Source of the DNA: Caulobacteraceae bacterium
GTDB taxonomy: Bacteria; Pseudomonadota; Alphaproteobacteria; Caulobacterales; Caulobacteraceae
Assembly (NCBI GenBank): GCA_947452365.1
Contig: CANGCO010000006.1
Span: 1 to 64,000 of the forward strand
DNA length: 64,000 nt
Direction of reading: 5' to 3'
The notes beneath the pieces were generated by a model. It saw nothing but the letters and a program-made list of their open reading frames with translations. It searched no databases and had not been told where the DNA came from. How positions within the stretch are numbered: the first letter of the stretch is position 1; every line of letters begins with the position of its first letter. Shown one piece after another: positions 51,984 through 60,766 of this stretch. The position numbers were made by a program, and so were the translations under genes.

Positions 51984-52817
51984 ATGACCAATTCCAGTGA
52001 AATCGGGCACATCACCCCCCTGCCAACACCGCCGCTGCCGCGCGACTATAATGGCGTCAATTGGCGCGGCATGATGACCCTCTATGCCCGCGAAGTGCGC
52101 CGATTCTGGAAGGTCGGCATGCAGACCGTGGCTGCGCCCGTGGTCACAACCTTGCTCTATATGCTGATCTTTGTCGTTGCCATGCGCGGGGCCAGCCCGC
52201 CTATCCATGGCACGCCCTATGCCCAGTTCGTGGCGCCAGGCCTGATCATGATGGCGATCTTGAACAATTCTTTTGCCAATGCCTCATCGAGCCTGATCCA
52301 GGCCAAGATTATGGGCCTGACGCCAGACTTTCTCACCCCGCCCTTATCGCCGTTTGAGCTTCTGGTCGGGTTTGGCCTTGGCGCTGCAACGCGCGGTGTG
52401 TTTGTTGGCACAATCACGGCCTTGGCGGTGACGCCCTTTACCCATTGGGGCGTGGCGCACTTATGGGCGGTGGTCTATTTCGCCGTTGCGGCCTCGCTGA
52501 TCCTTGGCCTGATTGGCATTATGGCGGGGCTATGGAGCGAGAAATTCGATCATTTGGCGGCTGTGACCAATTTTCTGATCATGCCCATGACCTTTTTGTC
52601 CGGCACATTTTATCTGGTCGATCGCCTGCCCGAACCGTTCCGGACCGCCTCGCATTTTAACCCGTTCTTTTATCTGATCGACGGGTTTCGCTATGGGTTT
52701 ATCGGCCTGTCGGATGGCAATATCGGGGTCGGTATGGGCATGACCGCAAGCCTAGTTGTGGTCTTGGCCTTGAGCTGCTGGAACCTGTTTCGGACCGGTT
52801 ATCGGCTCAAATCCTGA
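51984..52817 (+). CDS. ABC-2 type transporter permease
   Basis: A 277-residue membrane protein with about six hydrophobic segments in the ABC-2 arrangement: VVTTLLYMLIFVVAMRG, FVAPGLIMMAILNNSFANASSSL, LLVGFGLGAATRGVFVGT, FAVAASLILGLIGIMAGL, and an aromatic-rich FNPFFYLIDGFRYGF near the C-terminus. This is the signature of O-antigen, drug or lipid exporter permeases. The ATG at 51984 follows a short GGGG; the track start at 51948 is less likely. No ATPase (Walker A/B) gene lies next to it, which is unusual, so the partner must be encoded elsewhere. Confidence 0.87.
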   Translation: MTNSSEIGHITPLPTPPLPRDYNGVNWRGMMTLYAREVRRFWKVGMQTVAAPVVTTLLYMLIFVVAMRGASPPIHGTPYAQFVAPGLIMMAILNNSFANASSSLIQAKIMGLTPDFLTPPLSPFELLVGFGLGAATRGVFVGTITALAVTPFTHWGVAHLWAVVYFAVAASLILGLIGIMAGLWSEKFDHLAAVTNFLIMPMTFLSGTFYLVDRLPEPFRTASHFNPFFYLIDGFRYGFIGLSDGNIGVGMGMTASLVVVLALSCWNLFRTGYRLKS

Positions 52818-52965
52818 CGAAAGAGTCACGGCCGCACAGTTTTTAGTGGTTTTGACGCAATCTCAGCGCGCCATGATTGACAGATTGTCGTTCCGCAGCG
52901 ACAACCCATAGCCTTCCCGCCTCGAGGTTTTCACCCCCGAGGCCTTCGCTATTGGAGGGTTTACC

Positions 52966-54186
52966 TTGTCCAGCCAAGCGCCTGTTTCTTCCTCGGCACA
53001 AGCTCATTTGATGGGCGTCTATAATCGTGCGCCGCTCGCGTTCGAGCGCGGCCAAGGCGCGCGACTGACCAGCACGGACGGCGAGGTTTATCTGGACTGC
53101 ATGGCCGGGATTGCCACCAATGCGCTTGGCCATGCGCATCCGCGTCTGGTCAATGCGATCAAGACCCAGGCCGAAAAGCTGTGGCATGTCTCGAACATTT
53201 TCCGCATTCCTGAGCAGGAAAAGCTGGCTGATCGGCTGACCGCCGAGACCTTTGCCGATGTGGTGTTTTTCACCAATTCCGGAACAGAGGCGATTGAATG
53301 CGCGCTCAAATTGGCGCGCAAATATCACTCGGCCAAGGGCCAGCCTGAGCGCATCGATATCATCACTTTTGAAGGCGCCTTTCACGGCCGCACCTATGCG
53401 GCGGTCAATGCTGGCGGCAATCCGAGCTATACGGACGGTTTTGGTCCGCGTCTGCCGGGCTATATCCATCTGCCGTTTGGTGACCATGAGGCCTTGAAGG
53501 CCGCGATTGGCCCGACCACGGCCGCGATCATGATCGAGCCGGTCCAGGGCGAGGGCGGCGCGCGCGCGGTGCCCGATGCCTGCCTGCGGGGGCTGCGCGA
53601 GCTATGCGATCAAGAAGGCATCTTGCTGATCTATGACGAGGTCCAGTGCGGCCTCGGCCGTACAGGCAAACTGTTTGCCTATGAGTGGTCTGGCGCAGCG
53701 CCCGATGTCATGGCTGTGGCTAAGGCGCTGGGATCAGGCTTTCCAGTTGGGGCGTGTCTGGCCACGCGCGATGCGGCGGCGGGCATGGGGGTTGGCGCGC
53801 ATGGCTCGACCTTTGGCGGCAATCCCTTGGCCATGGTGGTGGCCTATGAAGCCGTTGACGAGATTGCCAAGCCTTCGACCCTCGATAATGTCCGCGAAGT
53901 GGCGGGCTATTTCACCCAGCAGCTCAATGGCCTGAAAGATCAGTATCCAGACATTATTGTCGATGTCCGCGGCCGCGGGCTCTTGATCGGTATCAAGCTG
54001 ATCCCGAATAATCGCGATTTTATGGTGCTGGCGCGCGATCAAAAGCTGCTGGTTGCCGGCGGCGGCGATAATTGTGTGCGCCTCTTGCCGCCCCTGACCC
54101 TGACCATCGAGGAGGCTCAGGAGGCCGTGGCCAAGATCGGCCGCGCTTGCGAGGTCGCCCGCGAACACGCCAAGGCTAAGGCTTAA
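52966..54186 (+). CDS. argD: Acetylornithine aminotransferase
   Basis: A 406-residue class III PLP aminotransferase of arginine biosynthesis (often also N-succinyldiaminopimelate aminotransferase). TNSGTEAIECALKLARKY and FEGAFHGRTYAAV hold cofactor-contacting parts, LIYDEVQCGLGRTG the Asp, and VAKALGSGFPVGA the PLP Lys. The start is TTG with a strong GGAGGG six bases upstream. It is the first gene of the argD-argF-hslO run, a neighbourhood typical of alphaproteobacteria. Confidence 0.94.
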   Translation: MSSQAPVSSSAQAHLMGVYNRAPLAFERGQGARLTSTDGEVYLDCMAGIATNALGHAHPRLVNAIKTQAEKLWHVSNIFRIPEQEKLADRLTAETFADVVFFTNSGTEAIECALKLARKYHSAKGQPERIDIITFEGAFHGRTYAAVNAGGNPSYTDGFGPRLPGYIHLPFGDHEALKAAIGPTTAAIMIEPVQGEGGARAVPDACLRGLRELCDQEGILLIYDEVQCGLGRTGKLFAYEWSGAAPDVMAVAKALGSGFPVGACLATRDAAAGMGVGAHGSTFGGNPLAMVVAYEAVDEIAKPSTLDNVREVAGYFTQQLNGLKDQYPDIIVDVRGRGLLIGIKLIPNNRDFMVLARDQKLLVAGGGDNCVRLLPPLTLTIEEAQEAVAKIGRACEVAREHAKAKA

Positions 54187-54290
54187 GATCGCCTTCAAGC
54201 GTCACACGCCTGTCACGTCCCCCTGTCACGCACAGGCCTTTCTGTTCCCGCCTCTCCCGTCTGGGCTGAGGTGGTCTGAGGGATTTTTTG

Positions 54291-55226
54291 ATGAAACCGT
54301 CGGTTAGGCACTTTTTAGATATTTGGCGGCTCGATGCGGCCAGTCTGCGCGGCATTTTGGATGATGCCCATGCCCGCAAGGCCGCACGCCGCGGCTGGGG
54401 TCAGGCCGTGGTGGATAAGGATGCGCCAGCCACTGGCCGTACGCTTGCCATGATTTTTGAGAAAAACTCAACCCGTACCCGGTTTTCCTTTGATGCGGCG
54501 ATCCGCCAGCTTGGCGGGGCCAGCATAATTGCCAATGCGGCCGATATGCAGCTTGGCCGTGGTGAGCCGATCGAGGACACGGCCCGGGTCCTGTCGCGCA
54601 TGGTCGATGCGGTGATGATCCGCGCTAATCGGCATGAAGATGTTGAGCGCTTTGCCCAGGCCGCCAGTATACCTGTGATCAATGCCCTGACCGACCGCAG
54701 CCATCCTTGTCAGATTCTGGCCGATCTTCAGACCCTTGAAGAGCATCGCGGCCCGGTCGCGGGCAAGACGATTGCCTGGGTCGGGGACGGTAATAATGTC
54801 TGTGCTAGCCTGATCCATGCTGCCAGCCGATTTGGCTTTCGCCTGACCATTGGCTGTCCGCCGCAATATCATCCCGATCTGGTTGATCTGGCCCGGGCGG
54901 CGGATCAGGGCGCCGATATTGAGATGACGGCGGATCCCCGCGCGGCGGTCGAAGGCGCAGACTGCGTCATTACCGATACCTGGGTATCCATGGGCGATAC
55001 GGATCACGATGCGCGCCTAAAGGCGTTTGAGCCGTTCCAGGTCGATGAGGCCTTGATGGCCCTAGCCGCCAAGCATGCCTTGTTCCTGCATTGTCTGCCC
55101 GCCCACCGGGGCGAGGAGGTGACGGACGGGGTGATTGATGGTCCCCAATCTAAGGTATTTGACGAGGCGGAAAATCGTATCCATGCGCAAAAAGCCGTCC
55201 TGGCCTGGTGCCTAGCCGGGAACTAA
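54291..55226 (+). CDS. argF: Ornithine carbamoyltransferase
   Basis: A 311-residue OTCase, converting ornithine and carbamoyl phosphate to citrulline. [14 protein letters not shown] (carbamoyl phosphate), [24 protein letters not shown] and [17 protein letters not shown] (ornithine and active Cys) are the family signatures. The ATG at 54291 has GAGGG eight bases upstream; the TTG three bases earlier in the track is less likely. The 104-base gap after argD holds a CCTGT-cacgc-ACAGG hairpin (54232-54246) with no clear U-tract. Confidence 0.95.
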   Translation: MKPSVRHFLDIWRLDAASLRGILDDAHARKAARRGWGQAVVDKDAPATGRTLAMIFEKNSTRTRFSFDAAIRQLGGASIIANAADMQLGRGEPIEDTARVLSRMVDAVMIRANRHEDVERFAQAASIPVINALTDRSHPCQILADLQTLEEHRGPVAGKTIAWVGDGNNVCASLIHAASRFGFRLTIGCPPQYHPDLVDLARAADQGADIEMTADPRAAVEGADCVITDTWVSMGDTDHDARLKAFEPFQVDEALMALAAKHALFLHCLPAHRGEEVTDGVIDGPQSKVFDEAENRIHAQKAVLAWCLAGN

Positions 55227-55292
55227 CCTTAAACCGGAGTGGTGCGGCATGGGTGGCTAGATTGCCGCGCCTCGCCGCCCTATATAGCGGCC

Positions 55293-56216
55293 ATGACTGA
55301 TCTTGACCTAAACACCCTGCCCAGATCCCCTGATGATATGGTTGCCGCCTTCCAGATCGAGCGCGAGGCCGTGCGCGGCCGCATTGCGCGCCTCAGCGAG
55401 GTGGTCGACGACATATTGAACCGCCATGACTATCCCGAGCCAGTTGCCAATCTCTTGGGCGAGGCCTGCACCCTCGCGGCCCTGGTCGGGGCCAGCCTGA
55501 AATTTGAAGGCCGCCTGATCATGCAGGCGCAAGGCGATGGGCCTGTGCGCTATGTGGTGGCCGATTATGACACGGTCGGCGGCCTGCGCGGCTATTGCCG
55601 TTATGATGCCGAGCGGGTGGCTGAGATCAGTACCGGCTTTGTGCGACCAGGGGCAAAAAGCCTGCTGGGCGAGGGCCTGTTCATTATGACGGTTGATCAG
55701 GGCCCGGACATGGACCGCTATCAGGGCGTCACTGCAATTGAGGGCGAGACCCTAGCCCTCTGCGCCGAGCAATATTTCGCCCAGTCCGAACAGACCCCGA
55801 CCCGCATTCGCCTTGCGGTCGGCCAGATCCAGACCGATGGCGCCTTATCTTGGCGCGCTGGCGGCATGGTATTGCAAAATGTTGCCGAAGACGATGCCCG
55901 CGCCCCGACCCAGGAGGCTTGGGAGCGGTCGCAAGCCTTGTTTGAAACCGTTGGCGAGGACGAGTTGATCGACCCGACCGTGTCGCCGGAACTATTGCTG
56001 TTTCGGCTCTTTCACGAAGACGGCGTGCGCATGTTTGAACCCAAGCCCCTCAGCGCCATGTGCCGCTGTTCTCAGGACCGCATTGTCTCGGTCTTGCGGT
56101 CATTTTCCGATGATGAGCGCGAAGGTATGGTCGAGGACGACGGCGTGATCCGGGTCACATGCGAATACTGCTCGCGCATCTATGATGTCGCGCCAGAAAC
56201 GGTTGCTAGCGCCTAG
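55293..56216 (+). CDS. hslO: Hsp33 redox-regulated chaperone
   Basis: A 307-residue Hsp33. The N-terminal domain starts after about 20 residues (DDMVAAFQIEREAVRGRIARLSEVV), and the C-terminal zinc switch has CRCSQDRI and CEYCSRIYD (CxC ... CxxC). When these cysteines are oxidised the protein becomes an active holdase. ATG at 55293 (the track's 55239 lies in untranslated-looking sequence). Its stop shares CTAG with the stop of the convergent apaG. Confidence 0.95.
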   Translation: MTDLDLNTLPRSPDDMVAAFQIEREAVRGRIARLSEVVDDILNRHDYPEPVANLLGEACTLAALVGASLKFEGRLIMQAQGDGPVRYVVADYDTVGGLRGYCRYDAERVAEISTGFVRPGAKSLLGEGLFIMTVDQGPDMDRYQGVTAIEGETLALCAEQYFAQSEQTPTRIRLAVGQIQTDGALSWRAGGMVLQNVAEDDARAPTQEAWERSQALFETVGEDELIDPTVSPELLLFRLFHEDGVRMFEPKPLSAMCRCSQDRIVSVLRSFSDDEREGMVEDDGVIRVTCEYCSRIYDVAPETVASA

Positions 56217-56647
56217 TTTAGCACCTTGCGGGCGCCGGGCAGGTCGAGGGAAAACAGCGGGATTTCCACGTCAAACTGGCCACCGTCTTGGATCAGCATC
56301 TGGTATGTGCCGTGCATGGTGCCGCTGGTCGTGCGCAGGGCACTGCCTGAGGTATAGCGATAGGCCTCGCGCGGCTTAAGCACCGGCTGTTCGCCGACCA
56401 CGCCATCGCCCTTGACCTCATTGATCTGGTTCAGGGCGTCGGTAATCACCCAGTGGCGCGACATCAAGGTGACGGTATCGGTGCCATGGTTCTCGATCTC
56501 GACCGTATAGCCCCAATAATACAGGCTGTTTTCCGGCTCAGACTCCTCGGGCAAGTACTCACTGAGCACCCGCACCAGAATGTCGCCGGTCTTTTTCTCA
56601 TAGATGGGTGAGCCGCGAGACTTGGTGCGGCGCGGTATTCGGTTCAT
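56213..56647 (-). CDS. apaG: ApaG (CorD) protein
   Basis: A 144-residue ApaG, a small Ig-like beta-sandwich domain protein linked genetically to Co2+/Mg2+ efflux and diadenosine-polyphosphate phenotypes. YYWGYTVEIENHG, VTLMSRHWVITDALNQ, GVVGEQPVLKPREAYRYTSGS and GTMHGTYQM are the family motifs. It overlaps metZ by ATGA and is convergent with hslO. The N-terminal 20 residues are an extension over the minimal domain. Confidence 0.95.
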   Translation of the reverse strand: MNRIPRRTKSRGSPIYEKKTGDILVRVLSEYLPEESEPENSLYYWGYTVEIENHGTDTVTLMSRHWVITDALNQINEVKGDGVVGEQPVLKPREAYRYTSGSALRTTSGTMHGTYQMLIQDGGQFDVEIPLFSLDLPGARKVLN

Positions 56648-57828
56648 GCCGCGTCCAGCGCCCTGGCAATATCGCGGCTCAGATCGCGAACATCCTCAAG
56701 ACCAACCGATACCCGCACCGTGCCCTCGGTGACACCAATAGCGAGGCGTTCGGCTTCGGGCACGGCCCGGTGAGTGGTGGTTGGCGGATGGGTGGCCATG
56801 GACTTGGCATCGCCTAGATTGTTGGAAATATCGACAATTTCTAGCGCATTGAGGAAGTTAAACGCCGCCTGACGCGAGCCCAGATCAAAGGCCAGCAGAC
56901 TGCCGCCGCCGCTCATCTGGGCCTTGGCTACGGCATATTGCGGGTGGTCCTTGCGGAAGGGGTAAAAGATGCGCTGGGTCTTGGCATGGTCCGCGACCAG
57001 ATCGGCCAGCACAGCCGCCGTCTCGGTCTGACGCCGCACCCGCAGGTCCAGTGTCTCTAGGCCCTTGAGCAGGACCCAGGCATTGAACGGCGACAGGGCG
57101 GGGCCTGTATGGCGCAGCATGTCGCGATAGGCCTCGTCCAACAATTCGGTCTGGCCCAAGATTGCCCCGCCCAGTACCCGGCCCTGGCCGTCAATATGCT
57201 TGGTCGCGGAATAAACCACCACATCGGCCCCCAGTTCCAAGGGCTTTTGGAAGATCGGGGTAGCAAAGACGTTATCGACCACGACCTTGGCACCCGCGGC
57301 CTTGGCCAGCTTGGATACGGCGGCAATATCAGTGATTTCCAACAAGGGATTGGCCGGGGTCTCGATCAAGAACACCTTAGTATTAGGCCGGATCGCGTCT
57401 TCCCAGGCCTTGAGGTCGGTGGCATCGACCATGGTGGTCTCAACGCCAAACCGCGGCAGCCATTCAGCGACAATCCAGCGGCAAGAGCCAAACAGGGCCC
57501 GGCCCGCGACCAGATGGTCACCCGCCCGCAACAGGCCCATCAAGGCCGCGTGCACAGCTGCCATGCCCGAGGTCTGGGCGCGGCACGATTGTGCGCCTTC
57601 CAACAGGGCTAGCCGGTCTTCAAACATCTGGACGGTTGGATTGGCAAAGCGCGAATAGACATAACCGGGCTCTTCGCCATTGAAGCGCGCAACGGCGCTT
57701 TCGGCCGTATCATAGACAAAGCTCTGGGTCAGGAACAAGGCTTCCGACGTCTCGTTAAACGCCGTGCGCATGGTTCCGCCCCGGATCAGACGGGTGGCGG
57801 TCTCCCAGGCATGCGGGTCTTCGGACAT
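56644..57828 (-). CDS. metZ: O-succinylhomoserine sulfhydrylase
   Basis: A 394-residue PLP enzyme of the Cys/Met metabolism family that makes homocysteine from O-succinylhomoserine and sulfide. YSRFANPTVQMFEDRLALLEGA, AQTSGMAAVHAALMGLL, LIETPANPLLEITDI, and YSATKHIDGQGRVLGG (PLP Lys) are seen. Direct sulfhydrylation by MetZ rather than MetB/MetC is normal in alphaproteobacteria. AGGAG lies six bases before the ATG. It is the promoter-proximal gene of metZ-apaG. Confidence 0.93.
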   Translation of the reverse strand: MSEDPHAWETATRLIRGGTMRTAFNETSEALFLTQSFVYDTAESAVARFNGEEPGYVYSRFANPTVQMFEDRLALLEGAQSCRAQTSGMAAVHAALMGLLRAGDHLVAGRALFGSCRWIVAEWLPRFGVETTMVDATDLKAWEDAIRPNTKVFLIETPANPLLEITDIAAVSKLAKAAGAKVVVDNVFATPIFQKPLELGADVVVYSATKHIDGQGRVLGGAILGQTELLDEAYRDMLRHTGPALSPFNAWVLLKGLETLDLRVRRQTETAAVLADLVADHAKTQRIFYPFRKDHPQYAVAKAQMSGGGSLLAFDLGSRQAAFNFLNALEIVDISNNLGDAKSMATHPPTTTHRAVPEAERLAIGVTEGTVRVSVGLEDVRDLSRDIARALDAA

Positions 57829-58038
57829 AATTTGCTCCTATAAATAGCGGCGGCATGAGAGGCATGAGCGGGGGGTAGGTCAAGGGGCAGGCGGCACAAA
57901 TTGGGGCTTTGTGGCCATGGTGTGGGCGGTTTTATGGCCGAGATGGCGCAAAATCCATACGAAACGGCACTCATGTCGTGCCATTACAAACCCAGCCACC
58001 CCTTGCCAGAATCTCCTTGGTCAGTGACTGTCGGGCCC

Positions 58039-59055
58039 ATGAGCCAGACCTCCCTTGCGGGCATATTACCCAGCCAGTCCCTAGACGCCTTGATCGCGAG
58101 CGGCGCCATCGGTTCGTCCAGCGCATTTGATAGCGATCAGGTGCAGCCGGCCAGTCTGGACCTGCGGCTCGGCGCGCGGTGCTGGCGCATTCGCGCCTCC
58201 TTCCTGCCGGGGCTTGGCCGCACCGTGCGTCAGCGCATGGCCGATGTCGCCATGCACGAGATTGACCTGACCAAGGGCGCGGTGTTGGAGCGCGGCTGCG
58301 TCTATATTGCCGAAATCCAAGAACATCTGGCCCTAGCCCCAGGGGTCTCGGCCCGCGGCAACCCTAAGAGCTCGACCGGGCGCATTGATGTGTTTGTGCG
58401 GCTGATGACCGATTATAGTCGCGCCTTTGACGATGTCGCCAGCGGCTATACAGGCCCGCTCTTTATCGAGATCGCGCCCCAGACCTTTTCCATCCTGGCC
58501 CGCACGGGCACGCGGCTCAACCAGCTAAGGCTGAAACAGGGCCGGCCGGCCTTGCTTGAAACGCGCAGTGTCGGGGTGGACTTGACCGGCGATCTGGCCG
58601 GGTTTCGCGCGCGGCGGCATGCGGGCGTGATCGATCTGGACAAGGTCGGTGGCCATGATCCGCACGATTTTTGGGAGGCACTTGAGCCGCGCAAGGGCGA
58701 GTTGATGCTGGATCCAGGCGAGTTCTACATCCTGGCCTCAAAAGAGGCTGTGGAGATTCCGGTGATGCAGGCAGCGGAAATGACCCCGATTGATCCATCG
58801 GTCGGTGAATTTCGCGTCCATTATGCCGGCTTTTTTGATCCCGGCTTTGGCACACAAGAGGGCGGCGGCCTTGGGTCGCGCGGCGTGCTTGAGGTGCGCA
58901 GTCACGAAACCCCCTTCCTGCTCGAAGACGGCCAGACCGTGGCGAGGCTAGTCTATGAACCCCTGATCGCCCTGCCCGACCGCCTCTATGGTACGGGCGG
59001 TTCTCACTATCAAAAACAGGGCCTGAAACTGTCCAAGCATTTTGGCAACTGGTAG
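58039..59055 (+). CDS. dcd: 2'-deoxycytidine 5'-triphosphate deaminase
   Basis: A 338-residue dCTP deaminase, converting dCTP to dUTP. This is the long alphaproteobacterial form of two tandem dUTPase-like domains: GILPSQSLDALIASGAI and VQPASLDLRLGARCWRIR start the first, and ARGNPKSSTGRIDVFVRLMTDY supplies the substrate loop; the second follows GVIDLDKVGG, with ITL-like FRVHYAGFFDPGFG. The ATG at 58039 precedes SQTSLAGIL; the track's 57901 start is upstream in non-conserved sequence. Confidence 0.9.
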   Translation: MSQTSLAGILPSQSLDALIASGAIGSSSAFDSDQVQPASLDLRLGARCWRIRASFLPGLGRTVRQRMADVAMHEIDLTKGAVLERGCVYIAEIQEHLALAPGVSARGNPKSSTGRIDVFVRLMTDYSRAFDDVASGYTGPLFIEIAPQTFSILARTGTRLNQLRLKQGRPALLETRSVGVDLTGDLAGFRARRHAGVIDLDKVGGHDPHDFWEALEPRKGELMLDPGEFYILASKEAVEIPVMQAAEMTPIDPSVGEFRVHYAGFFDPGFGTQEGGGLGSRGVLEVRSHETPFLLEDGQTVARLVYEPLIALPDRLYGTGGSHYQKQGLKLSKHFGNW

Positions 59056-59123
59056 GGTACGGCTGGTCGATATATTGGTCCATGCCTAGATTTTGATTGA
59101 GGTTTAGGGCAAAGACCTGACCC

Positions 59124-60533
59124 ATGATGTCCGCTAATTCCCTAAGTGGCAAAAGATTGCCTCCTTGGCGCACAGAGCTAGCAGCGCTTGTGGTCTTGGC
59201 CCTGCCTATGGTCTTTACGCAACTGGCCCAGATGGCGGTTATGACGACCGACGTCATTATGCTGGGGCGCTTAAGCCAAACTGCGCTAGCAGCCGGGGCG
59301 ATTGGCAGCACGGTCTATTATTTTGCCTGGCTGATTGGAGCGGGCCCGCCATCGGCCGTCTCGCCCATGGTCGCGCAGAGCCTTGGGGCCGAGCCAGACA
59401 ATAAGGAAGCGGTGCGCGCGATTGTCCGCATGGGGCTGTGGGCTGTGATCTTGATGGCCCTGCCGATGGCGGGCGTGCTGGTTTCAGGACGCTGGGTCCT
59501 GCTGCATCTGGGTCAGGATCCGGTCTTGGCTGATAAGGCCGGTCAGTTCTTGGGCATGCTGGCCGTGGGCCTACCGTTTTCGCTTGGCTTTATGGTCCTG
59601 CGCAATTTTTCTGCGGCGGTGGGCAAGCCTAATGCGGCGCTTTGGGTGATGATGGCCACGATCGGCTTTAATGCCATTGCCGATTACACCCTGATTTTTG
59701 GCCATTTTGGCTTTCCGAGGTTGGAAATGATTGGGGCGGGCCTGGCCACGTCCTGCTCCAGCGTGTTCAGTTTTCTGGCCATGTTGGTGGTGGTCTCGGC
59801 CGATCCGGTAATGCGGCGCTACCGCTTATTTCGCCACTTCTTAAAGCCGGTCTGGGCGCGGCTCGCGGAGGTCTATCGCCTAGGTCTTCCGATTGGCCTG
59901 ACCATGATTTTTGAGGCCATGCTGTTTAATGTCATGACCCTCGTCATGGGCACCTTTGGCGAAGTATCCTTGGCCGCGCACCAGGTTGCACTCAATTTTG
60001 CCTCAGTGACCTTTATGGTGCCCCTAGGCATTGGCATGGCCGCGACGGTTCGGGTCGGCATTGCCACAGGCCGCGGGGATGCGCAGGCGGCACGGCTTGC
60101 AGGTTTTACGGCCATGGGCGTCGGGGTTGGGTTTACGCTTTTAAGCGGGCTGGCCATGGCGTTTTTCGGGGCCCAGATTGCCAGCCTTTATTTTGGGGTC
60201 CCCACGGTCAAGGATAGCCAGGCCATTGTTCTGGCCACCCTGTTTTTAAAGGTCGCTGCGGCCTTCCAACTGGTCGATGCGCTGCAGGTGATTGGCACAC
60301 TGTCTTTGCGCGGTCTGAAAGATACGCGCATGCCCATGATTTTGGCCGGCGGCTCTTATTGGCTGGCGGGCGCGCCCATGTGTCTCTTGCTTGGCCTAGG
60401 CCTGGGTATGCAAGGACTTGGCATCTGGATTGGCCTGGCCTTTGGGTTGGCGGTTGCCGCCGCCGTCATGTGCTGGCGCTTTGAATGGTTGACCCGGACC
60501 GGGCGTTTGGCTGTGGAGGCCGAGGCGGTTTAG
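59124..60533 (+). CDS. MATE-family multidrug efflux transporter
   Basis: A 469-residue MATE pump with about 12 hydrophobic segments, exporting drugs in exchange for Na+ or H+. LALPMVFTQLAQMAVMTTDVIMLGRLSQTALAAG is the N-terminal signature, and LAAHQVALNFASVTFMVPLGIGMAATVRVG repeats the conserved fold of the second half. Two ATGs (59124 and 59127) are possible. It is transcribed towards ffs/dnaX, with no regulator nearby. Confidence 0.92.
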   Translation: MMSANSLSGKRLPPWRTELAALVVLALPMVFTQLAQMAVMTTDVIMLGRLSQTALAAGAIGSTVYYFAWLIGAGPPSAVSPMVAQSLGAEPDNKEAVRAIVRMGLWAVILMALPMAGVLVSGRWVLLHLGQDPVLADKAGQFLGMLAVGLPFSLGFMVLRNFSAAVGKPNAALWVMMATIGFNAIADYTLIFGHFGFPRLEMIGAGLATSCSSVFSFLAMLVVVSADPVMRRYRLFRHFLKPVWARLAEVYRLGLPIGLTMIFEAMLFNVMTLVMGTFGEVSLAAHQVALNFASVTFMVPLGIGMAATVRVGIATGRGDAQAARLAGFTAMGVGVGFTLLSGLAMAFFGAQIASLYFGVPTVKDSQAIVLATLFLKVAAAFQLVDALQVIGTLSLRGLKDTRMPMILAGGSYWLAGAPMCLLLGLGLGMQGLGIWIGLAFGLAVAAAVMCWRFEWLTRTGRLAVEAEAV

Positions 60534-60545
60534 GCGTCCCACCCC

Positions 60546-60574
60546 TTGCATCTGGGCCCTGGCCTTGACATATA
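60546..60574 (+). promoter_or_regulatory. Putative promoter of the SRP RNA gene
   Basis: TTGCAT (60546-60551) and CATATA (60569-60574) are separated by 17 bases and end seven bases before the predicted 5' end of the SRP RNA at 60581, the expected geometry for a sigma-70 promoter. Confidence 0.6.
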
Positions 60575-60580
60575 GGGAGC

Positions 60581-60673
60581 GGAGATTGGTGGCGGACGTG
60601 GTCCTCGCCAATCCGGTCAGGTCCGGAAGGAAGCAGCCGCAACGAGTTTCGCTACGGGTCGTCGTCAGTCTCC
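60581..60673 (+). ncRNA. ffs: Signal recognition particle RNA (4.5S-like)
   Basis: The conserved SRP apical core GTCAGGTCCGGAAGGAAGCA is present at about 60616-60635. The ends GGAGATTG and CAGTCTCC pair to close the rod, giving a molecule of about 93 bases. It works with Ffh to deliver membrane proteins to SecYEG. Location directly upstream of dnaX matches many proteobacteria. Boundaries are estimated by pairing and could shift by a few bases. Confidence 0.9.
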
Positions 60674-60766
60674 ACCTTATGCTGGTCTTGCAGCTTTTGG
60701 CCTGCAGCCTTGTCGTAATGGATCGCCAGCCCGAGGGTGTCGGGCGATGCTGGGGCCCAAGTCTCA

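Noticed and set aside
54187-54290. Hairpin between argD and argF as terminator
   Set aside because: CCTGT-cacgc-ACAGG is short and lacks a U-tract; too weak to call as a terminator.
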